The notes: generated by a model from the sequence alone, not told the origin. Numbered from the stretch's first letter, positions 1-7,479 are shown. The stretch is 9,589 nt of DNA from Desulfobacteraceae bacterium UBA2230 (GCA_002348005.1 DDYQ01000177.1:1-9589); one strand, 5' to 3'. Program-made: numbers and translations.

Positions 1-323
1 AATGCTCTTTAACGGATCGATAGTTTTCGTCAATGATACCGACAGATTGAATGATATGCAAGTTCTAATTGGCGCGTAGTGACTGGCGCTTCGAAACGGT
101 CCAACCCCGTCCGAGGGGCTCTAACTGGCGTTTCCACGACGGGTGATCACTCCCGCCTGGAACCCGCCGGTGCCGCGTCGATGTTGACAAACGAGGTGAA
201 CTAGGTTAGCAGACTACTTAAAATATTTATTGAATTAAAGTGGTTACCTTGGATGACGTCCAGCGGGACCCCTCATGAAGGTCGAACATCGTGGGCATGT
301 AAAAGGCTGAATCAGGAAAGGTA
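1..323. other. Gene-free upstream region
   Basis: No convincing coding region is seen on either strand. Bases 3-13 read TGCTCTTTAAC, which matches 11 bases of the boxA antitermination element known from E. coli rRNA leaders, but no rRNA follows. A perfect -35 hexamer TTGACA lies at 184-189, without a good -10 at 16-18 bases; AT-rich sequence follows at 215-240. The ribosome binding site of the next gene, AGGAAAGG, is at 313-320. This probably holds the promoter of the gene at 324, but the exact start cannot be fixed by eye. Confidence 0.4.
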
Positions 324-893
324 ATGCTTGTGTTCAAACGGGAGATCACCGGGCTGTTCCGAATCGCGGCCAGTTGCCTGACAGCCGCTGCCCTGATTTT
401 TTTTATCTCGTCCCTCTCCGGCGAAGATCTGCTCAAAAACAATGATGAAGTCAAAAAAATCGCATTTTTGATGGACGAAATCAATCACGAACTGAATGGG
501 GCCATCCTCCAGCGCGTATCCCAATTGGGGGAAATCCCCGAAAAAAATCCCTTTCGGAAGTTCTACTGCGTCGAACTGGCCAAGGAAGTTCACGAACTGG
601 CCAACCTCACCGAAAAACAGCGCATGTTATTCGATACCTACAATGTTCGCAATTTTGAAGTGCAGCTCAAACGTTTGATGAACTTTACCGAAAATTCCGA
701 CGTCCAGAGTCTGATGGACGAAGTCGAAATCGTTAAACGTGAGCTTAAAAACTCAGCCAACCTGCTGGACAAGAAACGCGATCGGTTCATCCGTCAGCGT
801 ACCGCCTATATCATCATGTTCTGCTTGTTTTGGGTGATCCTGTACTTATATTACAGCCGCGGCATTATCCTGAAAAAGTCAGAACATGATTGA
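324..893 (+). CDS. Two-span membrane protein, unknown function
   Basis: This 189-residue protein is not one I recognise. It has a positively charged N-terminus (K5, R6, R13), a hydrophobic segment at about residues 13-31, a charged and largely helical middle of about 125 residues rich in Glu, Lys and Leu (coiled coil possible around 85-155), and a second hydrophobic segment at about 161-178, followed by a short KKSEHD tail. The charges suggest both ends in the cytoplasm and the middle in the periplasm. This layout resembles sensor or scaffold input regions, but no signalling domain follows. The ATG at 324 is supported by AGGAAAGG ending 3 bases upstream. It is followed by a 207-base gap and then the ExeA-type ATPase on the same strand, so a shared envelope role is possible but unproven. 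Confidence 0.75.
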   Translation: MLVFKREITGLFRIAASCLTAAALIFFISSLSGEDLLKNNDEVKKIAFLMDEINHELNGAILQRVSQLGEIPEKNPFRKFYCVELAKEVHELANLTEKQRMLFDTYNVRNFEVQLKRLMNFTENSDVQSLMDEVEIVKRELKNSANLLDKKRDRFIRQRTAYIIMFCLFWVILYLYYSRGIILKKSEHD

Positions 894-933
894 CGTTTCA
901 ATAGGCCCGTATCCGCGATGCTGTTCATTTCGT

Positions 934-966
934 CGCGCTGTACATTGAATTAAACTGACGCGCTGT
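934..966. repeat. 8-bp direct repeat in the gap before the ATPase gene
   Basis: CGCGCTGT occurs at 934-941 and again at 959-966, 25 bases apart in the same orientation. It lies in the 207-base gap upstream of the ATPase gene. A regulator could bind such a pair, but two 8-base matches in a gap this long could also be chance. Confidence 0.25.
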
Positions 967-1100
967 GACCGACCGGACTTTCGTTTACTGTCAGGTGAAG
1001 ACAACTGTCCATATTATTGCCGGCGGATTGGAAACATGCTGAGCGGTTCCCGTCCGACGCCTTGGAGTATTGTAATAACTTACAATGTTAACGGTATGCC

Positions 1101-2747
1101 ATGTATCTTGATCACTATAAGTTAAAATCCAAACCGTTTCAGATCACCGTTGATCCCAAGTTTCTCTGGCTCGGTGAAAAGCACAAAGAAGCTTTGGCCA
1201 CATTGCGATACGGTATTACCGACAATCGCGGATTTTTGCTGCTGACCGGCGAAGTCGGTACAGGGAAAACCATTCTGATTAATCGACTGGTGAGCACACT
1301 CAATGTCGACACCGTGGTGGCGACTCTGCCGGATCCCGATCTGGAAAGCATGGACTTTTACAACCTGCTGGCCGATGGTCTGAAAATGAACCGGACCTTC
1401 GACAGCAAGGCTGCTTTTCTGATAGCACTGCGGAATTTTCTTCATCAAAGTTATGCCAATAACAAGACTGTATTGCTGATCATCGACGAAAGCCAGCGGC
1501 TTAATCATCGCCTGATGGAAGATATTCGAGTGCTTTCGAATATCGAACTTCAGGACCGCAAATTGATCAATATCTTCTTCGTGGGGCAGCAGGAATTCAA
1601 TACTATTCTGAATACACCTCAAAACCGTGCGCTGGCCCAGCGGATTACTGTCCGGTATCACATCGAAGCGCTGGACCTTAAAGAAACGGGACAATACATC
1701 GCGCACCGGTTGAAAGTGGCCGGCACTAGCGAGCAACTTTTCGACGGCGGGGCCGTTTCGGAAATACACAAATTTTCCGGAGGAATACCCCGTTTGATCA
1801 ATATACTTTGCGACCATGCTCTGCTGACCGGCTACGCTCGAGGCCTGCGGAAAATCGATGCTAAAACCATCCTGGAATGCGCCCAGGAACTGCGCATCCC
1901 CAGCCGCACCGGAATCAAGCCGCGCGGCGAAATAGCCGGAACATTCATCAAAGAAGCATCGAACGAGATTCGTCCGGCGGCGCAGAAATCTCAGCCGGCC
2001 CCCCCGAAAAAGGTAAAACGCACCGGGTCGAAATTCGTCTACGCCGCATTGATACTGCTGGTCGGTGCGGTTGCCGCACTGGCAGTGAACCACTTTGCAG
2101 GTGCCAAATGGCAGCCATGGGGGGACGAAGAACTCACGCCTCAAAAATACAAGACGACGCTTGAAAAGGAGAAGGAATTGCTTGAGCAACGTCTAAAGGG
2201 AGATGATCCGACTCTGAAGGCCGGCACGATCGATCCGATTGCTCCGGTGCCGTCGCCGCTCGATAAATCGGCGGTTCAGCCCGATACAAATGAAGATAAA
2301 GCCAAACCGGAGAATGGCGATGCGAATTCAGCAGTCGGGGGAAAACTTGCGATGCGCAGCGATAAACCTGAAAGCAAAAACGCTGGAATTCGCCCCCTGC
2401 CGTTGATCAAGGAAAAGAACACAATCCATTTCTTGAACAATTCGAATGACATCGACGAACAATCCTATCCGATTCTGGAGCGTATCGCAGCGCATTTAGT
2501 GGAAAACCCTTCCGAAATCATCAACATCCGCGGCTATACCGATTCAAGCGGGTCCGCGAGTTACAACGAAAGTGTGTCGCGTTTTCGGGCCAACACCGTT
2601 AAGTCGTATTTGATCGGCAAGGGCGTTGCTCCCGATAATATCAAAATCTTCGCCATGGGGGGCGCCAATCCGATTGGCTCCAATGACACGATCGAGGGAC
2701 GTAAACTTAATCGGCGGGTCGAAATTGAACTTCCCAGAACCAAGTGA
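1101..2747 (+). CDS. ExeA/GspA-type AAA ATPase with OmpA-like C-terminal domain
   Basis: The 548-residue protein begins MYLDHYKLKSKPF, the usual start of ExeA/GspA-family secretion ATPases (also the PEP-CTERM-locus ATPase subfamily). Walker A is GEVGTGKT at 50-57 and Walker B LLIIDE at 125-130; the AAA module runs to about 265. A basic linker (KKVKR, 303-307) leads to a single membrane span at about 312-331, then a low-complexity Pro/Lys/Asp-rich stretch. From about 436 to 545 lies an OmpA-like domain with TD at 480-481, N489 and R496 in the positions that contact diaminopimelate in this family. The layout places the ATPase in the cytoplasm and the OmpA domain on peptidoglycan. ExeA acts with ExeB to let the type II secretin pass the cell wall; here the wall-binding domain is OmpA-type. 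The start is set by homology, since no good Shine-Dalgarno is seen. A partner gene follows 9 bases after the stop. Its secretion partner is not in the window. Confidence 0.9.
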   Translation: MYLDHYKLKSKPFQITVDPKFLWLGEKHKEALATLRYGITDNRGFLLLTGEVGTGKTILINRLVSTLNVDTVVATLPDPDLESMDFYNLLADGLKMNRTFDSKAAFLIALRNFLHQSYANNKTVLLIIDESQRLNHRLMEDIRVLSNIELQDRKLINIFFVGQQEFNTILNTPQNRALAQRITVRYHIEALDLKETGQYIAHRLKVAGTSEQLFDGGAVSEIHKFSGGIPRLINILCDHALLTGYARGLRKIDAKTILECAQELRIPSRTGIKPRGEIAGTFIKEASNEIRPAAQKSQPAPPKKVKRTGSKFVYAALILLVGAVAALAVNHFAGAKWQPWGDEELTPQKYKTTLEKEKELLEQRLKGDDPTLKAGTIDPIAPVPSPLDKSAVQPDTNEDKAKPENGDANSAVGGKLAMRSDKPESKNAGIRPLPLIKEKNTIHFLNNSNDIDEQSYPILERIAAHLVENPSEIINIRGYTDSSGSASYNESVSRFRANTVKSYLIGKGVAPDNIKIFAMGGANPIGSNDTIEGRKLNRRVEIELPRTK

Positions 2748-2756
2748 GGCACTGGC

Positions 2757-3707
2757 TTGCGCTGTGAACTCCTGAACGGACTCCCTGGGCGGAATGAATC
2801 TCTTGGGATCGGATGGATCGTGTTGTGGTTGCTCATCGGAGGATGGAGTGGGCCTTCGGCATGGGCCGATACGATTATTTTAAAGGACGGCACCTCCGAA
2901 GAAGCGGAGCGGGTTTGGGAAACGGAAAAATTCGTGCATTTCATCCTGCCCGGCACCCAGACCGTCGAGATCCGTTATAACAAAGCTATTGTGGAGCGCA
3001 TTATCACCCAGAATCAGGTTGAGCAGGTTCAAACCCAATCTTCAAATATCAACCCAACAGCGGTTGCACTGCCTTCTGATCGGCAGGAAGCACTTCCGGC
3101 CCGCTCTGCCTCGGCATCTCATTCCGAAAGGATTCCTGAACCTGCTGATTCTCTGTTTATCGCGGAGGTAAAAGGAATCAGCTTTTATGCCCCCCAAAGA
3201 GCCGAACGGTATTGGGCCGGACCGGATTCAAGGCATCATGACCTGCAATCCGCCCTGGACGCCCTTGCCGACCGATATGGTCGTTCGATCGAATGGATTT
3301 GCGCGCATATGGGCGAAGAAAACGAACTGGGGAATATTCATGCGCGGCTGGTGGCCCGGTACCAAGCCGAAAAGCGGATTCAAGTCGTTCCAGGCACAGC
3401 GACAAGAGCGCCAGGCGTTGGTGATCCTCGATCTTCCCTCCCCGGGGCTTCGAACGGATCGCCGGGATCAGCGAAACTTTCCGCGGCAGCGGCGCATGAG
3501 CTGGGAGGACTGAAATTTTATGAACCCCGCAGCGCTCAGAAGTATCGTACGGACAGCCAGTCACAGTTCACCACCCTGGACGAGGCGTTGGATGCTTTGG
3601 CGGTCCACTACGGTTTCACGGCGCAATGGATCGCAGAGCATATGGGGGAAACAAACGATCTGTATCAAATTCACCAGAATATCCGCAGGGAATTGTCAAT
3701 TCCTTGA
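2757..3707 (+). CDS. Exported protein with two copies of an unrecognised domain
   Basis: The 316-residue protein has a signal peptide: a hydrophobic core at about 19-30 and a likely signal peptidase I site after A-W-A (35-37), so it should be periplasmic or secreted. The mature N-terminus (DTIILKDGT...) resembles a short beta-rich module seen at the start of many exported proteobacterial proteins. After a Gln/Ser/Ala-rich linker come two related segments, residues 143-195 and 254-306, separated by a second low-complexity linker. I do not recognise this domain. The TTG start at 2757 is chosen because GAGG, overlapping the upstream stop codon, sits 7 bases before it, and a later GTG would leave the signal peptide without its n-region. 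It lies 9 bases after the ATPase gene, so the two are very likely co-transcribed and translationally coupled. A role as periplasmic partner of that ATPase is inference. Confidence 0.8.
   Translation: MRCELLNGLPGRNESLGIGWIVLWLLIGGWSGPSAWADTIILKDGTSEEAERVWETEKFVHFILPGTQTVEIRYNKAIVERIITQNQVEQVQTQSSNINPTAVALPSDRQEALPARSASASHSERIPEPADSLFIAEVKGISFYAPQRAERYWAGPDSRHHDLQSALDALADRYGRSIEWICAHMGEENELGNIHARLVARYQAEKRIQVVPGTATRAPGVGDPRSSLPGASNGSPGSAKLSAAAAHELGGLKFYEPRSAQKYRTDSQSQFTTLDEALDALAVHYGFTAQWIAEHMGETNDLYQIHQNIRRELSIP
3183..3674 (+). repeat. Internal duplication of a 53-residue domain
   Basis: Residues 143-195 (bases 3183-3341) and 254-306 (3516-3674) of the exported protein align without any gap at an offset of 111 residues, with 25 of 53 positions identical by my count. 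Shared landmarks are FYxP, a Tyr nine residues after the Phe, ALDALA, YG, WI, HMGE, N, L and IH. Gapless alignment with conserved Trp, His and aromatic positions suggests two folded copies of one domain rather than low-complexity sequence. The DNA has diverged, so the duplication is not recent. Confidence 0.85.
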
Positions 3708-3859
3708 TCTTTGAACGACCGTTTTCATGCTGTTTGAGCCGCCTTGCCGCGCGTGCGGGTCTGGCGATTCGATGCCGGTTTATAAAAAACAGTTCGCGGC
3801 CGCAAAGATGGAAACCATGAATGTCGAATGGTCCTCCGCCGGAGGTCCTATCGTACACC

Positions 3860-4066
3860 TCATCCGCCGCTGGGGCGGCATGTCGGGGCGGAAAAACCAC
3901 CCTTTCCGCGGGCAATACCCTGCGGGCGCACACTCCCTGAAGACATCAAGCGCCGTACTTCACGGCCGCAGCAGGAAGGGCAACTAGGATCTGTGTCTCG
4001 TTCCGTCAGCTGCAAATACTCAAAATCGCACTGGCATTTATCACAACGGTATTCGTAAATAGGCAT
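3860..4066 (-). CDS. FmdB-family zinc-ribbon protein
   Basis: The 68-residue protein begins MPIYEYRCDKC, the signature of the FmdB family (small putative regulatory proteins with an N-terminal zinc ribbon). Four cysteines form the site: C8-x2-C11 and C29-x2-C32, followed by VRRLMSSGSVRP, also typical. The rest is a short Gly/Pro-rich tail. The start at 4066 is fixed by homology and by AGAGGTG 5 bases upstream; the frame is open further upstream to 4126, but that extension is not like the family. Some members were linked to formamidase or methanol-use regulation, but most have no proven role. It follows the small membrane protein gene on the same strand after 65 bases, so the two may be co-transcribed. 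Confidence 0.9.
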   Translation of the reverse strand: MPIYEYRCDKCQCDFEYLQLTERDTDPSCPSCCGREVRRLMSSGSVRPQGIARGKGGFSAPTCRPSGG

Positions 4067-4131
4067 ATCAGCACCTCTTGAATTTTCGAACCATCCTAAT
4101 GCAGAAGAATTCGGCGTCAAGTGCAATCAGG

Positions 4132-4497
4132 CTACATGCCGCCTCCCTTGTGCGCCAGCCACATTGCCAGCATCAGACAGATCAGCGCCGCCGTGATTGC
4201 GATTATCGGTAGTTTTAGGGCCTTTCGGGTATTCAGCCGCCTCAGGCGTTCGGAATTGGTTTTGAGTTTTTGGAGCTCCTGCAGATCATCGGTTTCGACG
4301 CAGATGCTGCTCGAGACCCGAATACTGCCTGCACGGCCGCCCGGACCCGGCATGATAGTGAAGTCGTCACTTGAGATCAATCGATAAAATGGATCGGCAA
4401 GATGCCACACGTGCAGGTAGGTGCCGTCGAATTGAATCAAGACCGGTAAAACTTTCCTGTTATCAGCCTGGTAGTACGATCCTTTGAACTCGATCAT
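4132..4497 (-). CDS. Small membrane protein resembling the N-terminal part of M48 metallopeptidases (DUF7092-like)
   Basis: A 121-residue protein from ATG 4497. It opens MIEFKGSYYQADN, then a predicted beta-rich region to about residue 68, an ETDD motif at 68-71, a charged helix, and one membrane span at about 96-115 before a short AHKGGGM tail. The order (GxYY start, beta-rich part, 'E/Q-TDD', helix with Arg, membrane span) is what I recall of the DUF7092 region that precedes the protease domain in some M48 family metallopeptidases. Here the protein stops just after the span and has no HExxH, so it would be a stand-alone or truncated version. The family call rests on memory. Start choice is open: GGAG lies 13 bases from ATG 4497 but 7 bases from an in-frame TTG at 4503, and an upstream ATG at 4542 has AGGG 5 bases before it. 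Confidence 0.6.
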   Translation of the reverse strand: MIEFKGSYYQADNRKVLPVLIQFDGTYLHVWHLADPFYRLISSDDFTIMPGPGGRAGSIRVSSSICVETDDLQELQKLKTNSERLRRLNTRKALKLPIIAITAALICLMLAMWLAHKGGGM

Positions 4498-4667
4498 GAT
4501 CAAACTCTGACTCCATATGTGATTCAAAGCGTTCCGGAACATTGACGCCCTGTTGAATATGCAAAATGCAAGCCGTGAGATTAAGATCGCAATTTATGAA
4601 ATGATTGAAGCGGATAGCTAACTGAAGGGATGGAGGGAGCTTTCACGTGTCATAGATTGTCACTGGA

Positions 4668-4691
4668 AGGGCCCTTTTTGGAAAGAACCCT
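4668..4691 (-). terminator. Strand-specific hairpin after fabH
   Basis: On the minus strand, AGGGUUCUUU and AAAGGGCCCU can pair over 10 positions (two of them G-U) around the four-base loop CCAA, 31 bases past the fabH stop. Read on the plus strand, the two G-U pairs become C-A mismatches, so the hairpin suits fabH mRNA only. The downstream sequence is not a clear U-tract, so this may be a weak terminator or an mRNA 3'-end stabiliser. Confidence 0.4.
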
Positions 4692-4721
4692 GAGTGCCTG
4701 GGATGGCGGTCAGTGCAACCG

Positions 4722-5714
4722 TTAGAGCGTCCAGCGGACGACGGCGGCCCCCCAGGTGAGACCGGCGCCGAAACTGACCATCAGGATATGGTCGCCTCTG
4801 GCGATTCGTCCGCTGCGAGAGGCTTCATCCAGCGCGATGGGTATCGTTGCGGCGGATGTATTGCCATACTTCTGGAGATTGGTGAATACTTTCTCCATGG
4901 GAATGCGCAACTTCTCAGCTACCGCCTGAATAATTCGCATATTCGCCTGGTGGGGAATCACCAGGTTGATATCTTCGCGTTCCAGATGGTTGATCTGCAG
5001 TGCCTTCTCCGCGATATTGACCATTGAACTGACGGCTTGTTTGAACAGTCGGTTGCCTTCCATTTTGAGGTAATAGGGCTTGACATTCAGATCGGAAAGG
5101 ATCTCGGGAATAGCGGGATTACCGTTTTCGCTGTACAGCAGATCCCACAACCGCCCATCCGATCGGATGTGGGTAGATAAAAGTCCGCTTTCTTCATCAC
5201 TTCGTCTCAGGATAACGGCACCGGCGCCGTCGCCCAACAGCACGCAGGTTCCACGGTCCTGCCAATTGACAATGGATGAAAGTCGTTCTGCCCCAATCAC
5301 CAGAACCGTTTGCGAAGTCTGCGCTTTAATGTGGTTGTTGCCCAGATCGAGCCCGTAAAGGAATCCGGAGCATCCGGCCGACACGTCATAGGCCGAAGCA
5401 TTGTAGGCGCCGATTTCTTTTTGTACCAGGCAAGCCGCCGAGGGCACATGACGGTCAGCGGTCACGGTGGCGATGATGATCGTGTCCAGGTCATCGGCCG
5501 TCAGTCCGGCCATCTGCAGCGCCGCACGAGCGGCCCGGGTGGCGAGTGCGGTGGTGCTTTCCTGTTCAATCGGCCGGGCGATGCGGCGCTCTTTGATGCC
5601 GGTTCGGCGCGTGATCCATTCGTCCGAAGTGTCTAGAAATGTTTCCAGATCTTTGTTGTTCAATATTCGTTCAGGTAGGGCGGATCCTGTGCCGATGAGT
5701 TGCGCAGACGTCAT
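4722..5714 (-). CDS. fabH: Beta-ketoacyl-ACP synthase III
   Basis: The 330-residue protein matches FabH (3-oxoacyl-ACP synthase III), which condenses an acyl-CoA starter, usually acetyl-CoA, with malonyl-ACP to begin fatty acid synthesis in the cytoplasm. The catalytic triad is complete: Cys115 in DVSAGCSGF, His255 in IPHQAN, Asn285 in KYGNTSAAT. Other family marks are the N-terminal GTGSALPERI, DEWITRRTGI at 31-40, and the C-terminal FGAGLTWGAAVVRW. Length is normal for the family. The ATG at 5714 has GGAG 11 bases upstream, rather far, but the protein start agrees with homologues. It stands apart from other fab genes such as acpP, fabD or plsX, and has its own promoter at 5793-5822, so it may be a second copy or a separately controlled one. 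The starter-unit preference cannot be read from the sequence. Confidence 0.95.
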   Translation of the reverse strand: MTSAQLIGTGSALPERILNNKDLETFLDTSDEWITRRTGIKERRIARPIEQESTTALATRAARAALQMAGLTADDLDTIIIATVTADRHVPSAACLVQKEIGAYNASAYDVSAGCSGFLYGLDLGNNHIKAQTSQTVLVIGAERLSSIVNWQDRGTCVLLGDGAGAVILRRSDEESGLLSTHIRSDGRLWDLLYSENGNPAIPEILSDLNVKPYYLKMEGNRLFKQAVSSMVNIAEKALQINHLEREDINLVIPHQANMRIIQAVAEKLRIPMEKVFTNLQKYGNTSAATIPIALDEASRSGRIARGDHILMVSFGAGLTWGAAVVRWTL

Positions 5715-5792
5715 GAAGAGGAATTCTCCAGCTTAAACCGTGGTCGCCGCGAGCGGGATTATCACCCACTACATTTCAAAAACAAAGCTCAC

Positions 5793-5822
5793 CCTATAAC
5801 CACAATAATGGGCGAGTGTCAA
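5793..5822 (-). promoter_or_regulatory. Sigma-70-type promoter of fabH
   Basis: On the minus strand, a perfect -35 TTGACA (5822-5817) is followed after 18 bases by TATAGG (5798-5793), four of six matching TATAAT. The implied start is about 70 bases upstream of the fabH ATG. It lies in the 332-base gap between asd and fabH, so fabH need not depend on asd transcription. Confidence 0.6.
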
Positions 5823-5977
5823 AGCAAACCCGGCGCTTGCGGGATTTTGCATCATTTCCACCGAAGGCTGAGTCTACAGGATGGATTCCGCCTGAAAGCA
5901 TGCCGATTCAATTTCGCTGCCGGATTTCGAGTGTCGTTCCACTGCGCGTCAGGGCATTGGCGGCATTGAACCGCAAG

Positions 5978-5999
5978 CCTGCAGCGGTTTCGCTGCAGG
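5978..5999 (-). terminator. Perfect 9-bp hairpin downstream of asd
   Basis: CCTGCAGCG at 5978-5986 and CGCTGCAGG at 5991-5999 are exact inverted complements around a four-base loop, 47 bases beyond the asd stop. There is no run of T on either side, so it is not a classic intrinsic terminator; it could mark the 3' end of asd mRNA. The rest of 5715-6046, apart from the fabH promoter, shows no gene or other signal. Confidence 0.4.
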
Positions 6000-6046
6000 G
6001 TGGTCACAGGAGACAGGCACATGCGGGTGGTGGGCGGATTACACCC

Positions 6047-7162
6047 TCATTGGAGATATTCCAGTAAAATGTGCAGCATGCGCCGCAGTGGTTCGGCCGC
6101 TCCCCAGAGCAATTGATCACCCACCGAAAAGGCGGTCATGTAGTGCGGACCCAAATTAAGTTTGCGGATACGGCCCACCGGGACGCTCAAAGTGCCTGAA
6201 ACTACGGCGGGGTTCAATTCGCGCAGGGTCGCTTCTTTCTCATTGGGAACAATTTTGACCCATGGATTATGCGCGGCCAGAAGTTGTATGACTTTTTCAA
6301 CCGAGATGTCCTGGCGCAGTTTGATGGTGAAGGCCTGGCTATGACAGCGCATCGCACCGACGCGGACGCACTGGCCGTCGATCGGAACAAGCTGATCGCT
6401 GCGCCCAAGAATCTTATTGGTTTCGGCAAACCCTTTCCACTCTTCGCGTGTCTGCCCATTGGGCATGGCGCGGTCGATCCATGGAATCAGGCTGCCGGCC
6501 AGTGGAGCGCCGAAATTGACGGTGGGATGCTCATTCCTGCGCAGGCACTCCGTCACCCGGCGATCCAGATCCAATATTGCGGCGCCCGGGTCCAGGAACT
6601 CCGATGCATCATCGCCGATGGTTTTCATCTGCAGCACCAGTTCGCGCATGTTTTTAGCCCCGGCGCCGGAAGCCGCCTGATACGTCATCGACGTCATCCA
6701 TTCGACAAGATCCCGGGCAAACAGCCCGCCAAGCGCCATGAGCATCAGCGACACCGTGCAGTTGCCACCGATAAAATCTTTGACTCCTCTGGATAGTGCC
6801 GATTCGATGACCGCGCGGTTGACCGGGTCCAGGATGATGATGCTGTGATCGGCCATGCGCAGCGTCGAAGCGGCATCGATCCAGTACCCTTTCCATCCCG
6901 ACTTGCGCAGTTGGGGATAGCATTGCTGGGTGTAGTCACCGCCCTGGCAGGAGAGGATTACGTCCATTTGAGACAGGCGGCGATAGTCGAACGCGTCTTC
7001 GACCGGCGGGATGTCGCGCCCGATCCAGGGACCTTTTGTGCCGGCCTGGGACGTGGAGAAAAAAAGAAAATCGAAGTATTGAAAATCGTTTTCGGTCCGC
7101 ATCCTCTCCATACAGACCGATCCGACCATGCCGCGCCACCCGACGAATCCAACTTTCAACAT
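6047..7162 (-). CDS. asd: Aspartate-semialdehyde dehydrogenase
   Basis: The 371-residue enzyme reduces L-aspartyl-4-phosphate with NADPH to aspartate-4-semialdehyde, the branch point to lysine/diaminopimelate, threonine and methionine. It is the long, E. coli-type Asd (367 residues there). The NADP-binding start reads [13 protein letters not shown] (4-16). Catalytic Cys135 sits in GGNCTVSLM, Glu241 in EEWKG, Arg267 in CVRVGA and His274 in RCHSQAF; these numbers are the same as those I recall for E. coli Asd. The C-terminus ([19 protein letters not shown]) also matches. The ATG at 7162 is preceded by AGAAGGAG with 6 bases between. It is the first gene of the minus-strand block and diverges from the gene at 7480. 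Many bacteria outside Gammaproteobacteria carry a shorter, distant Asd, so the type present here is notable. Confidence 0.97.
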   Translation of the reverse strand: MLKVGFVGWRGMVGSVCMERMRTENDFQYFDFLFFSTSQAGTKGPWIGRDIPPVEDAFDYRRLSQMDVILSCQGGDYTQQCYPQLRKSGWKGYWIDAASTLRMADHSIIILDPVNRAVIESALSRGVKDFIGGNCTVSLMLMALGGLFARDLVEWMTSMTYQAASGAGAKNMRELVLQMKTIGDDASEFLDPGAAILDLDRRVTECLRRNEHPTVNFGAPLAGSLIPWIDRAMPNGQTREEWKGFAETNKILGRSDQLVPIDGQCVRVGAMRCHSQAFTIKLRQDISVEKVIQLLAAHNPWVKIVPNEKEATLRELNPAVVSGTLSVPVGRIRKLNLGPHYMTAFSVGDQLLWGAAEPLRRMLHILLEYLQ

Positions 7163-7479
7163 TTGCCGCTCCTTCTGAATCGTTCATCAGAGCCAAAATC
7201 CTTAGGGTGGCCTATGTGAATTGTCAAGCCTTTATAAACAGGGCCTTATAAAATGTTATCGGCGCTGCTAAACAGATCGAGACAGCCGGTCGGACTTGAG
7301 TCGGTCTTCGTTTTCGGATAATGATCCCGCAATCAAAAGCAGAATGTGAGCCGCACGACTGTGGCGCCGTCCCGCATGCACCGGGCGTACGAACATTGCC
7401 CTGGTCGCTGCAGCAGCAGGAGCCGGGGCGAAGTTTTAAACAGCCCCCTAGAAATCATGCCGCAAAGGAGAGTTCCCGC
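7163..7479. other. Divergent intergenic region between asd and the DUF1285-like gene
   Basis: This 317-base gap holds the asd promoter and probably that of the gene at 7480. An AT-rich patch with two similar words, TTTATAAA (7231-7238) and TATAAAAT (7247-7254), could supply a plus-strand -10, with TTGTCA at 7221-7226 a poorly spaced -35 (20 bases). The frame of the gene at 7480 stays open back to an ATG at 7321, but that part is not protein-like. Confidence 0.35.
7199..7227 (-). promoter_or_regulatory. Likely asd promoter
   Basis: On the minus strand a perfect -35 TTGACA (7227-7222) lies 17 bases from TAAGGA (7204-7199), a poor -10. An 18-base spacing would give AAGGAT instead. The implied start is about 30 bases before the asd ATG. 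The -35 is convincing, the -10 is not. Confidence 0.4.

Noticed and set aside
1122..2189. Long 355-residue open frame on the minus strand
   Set aside because: It lies wholly opposite the ExeA-type ATPase, whose motifs are unmistakable, and its own sequence is rich in Phe, Cys, Gln and Arg with no recognisable motif; it is a shadow.
3833..3845. Inverted repeat CCTCCGCCGGAGG between the convergent genes
   Set aside because: The loop would be too short for the full stem and no T-run follows, so it is not supported as a terminator.
3727..3987. Plus-strand frame with a CxxC motif (CRACG) opposite the FmdB-like gene
   Set aside because: It overlaps the well-supported zinc-ribbon gene on the other strand, lacks a ribosome site and shows no further metal-binding motif.
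4531..4540. Palindrome GTTCCGGAAC near the start of the small membrane protein gene
   Set aside because: A single 10-base palindrome with no second copy and no promoter overlap is too little to call an operator.
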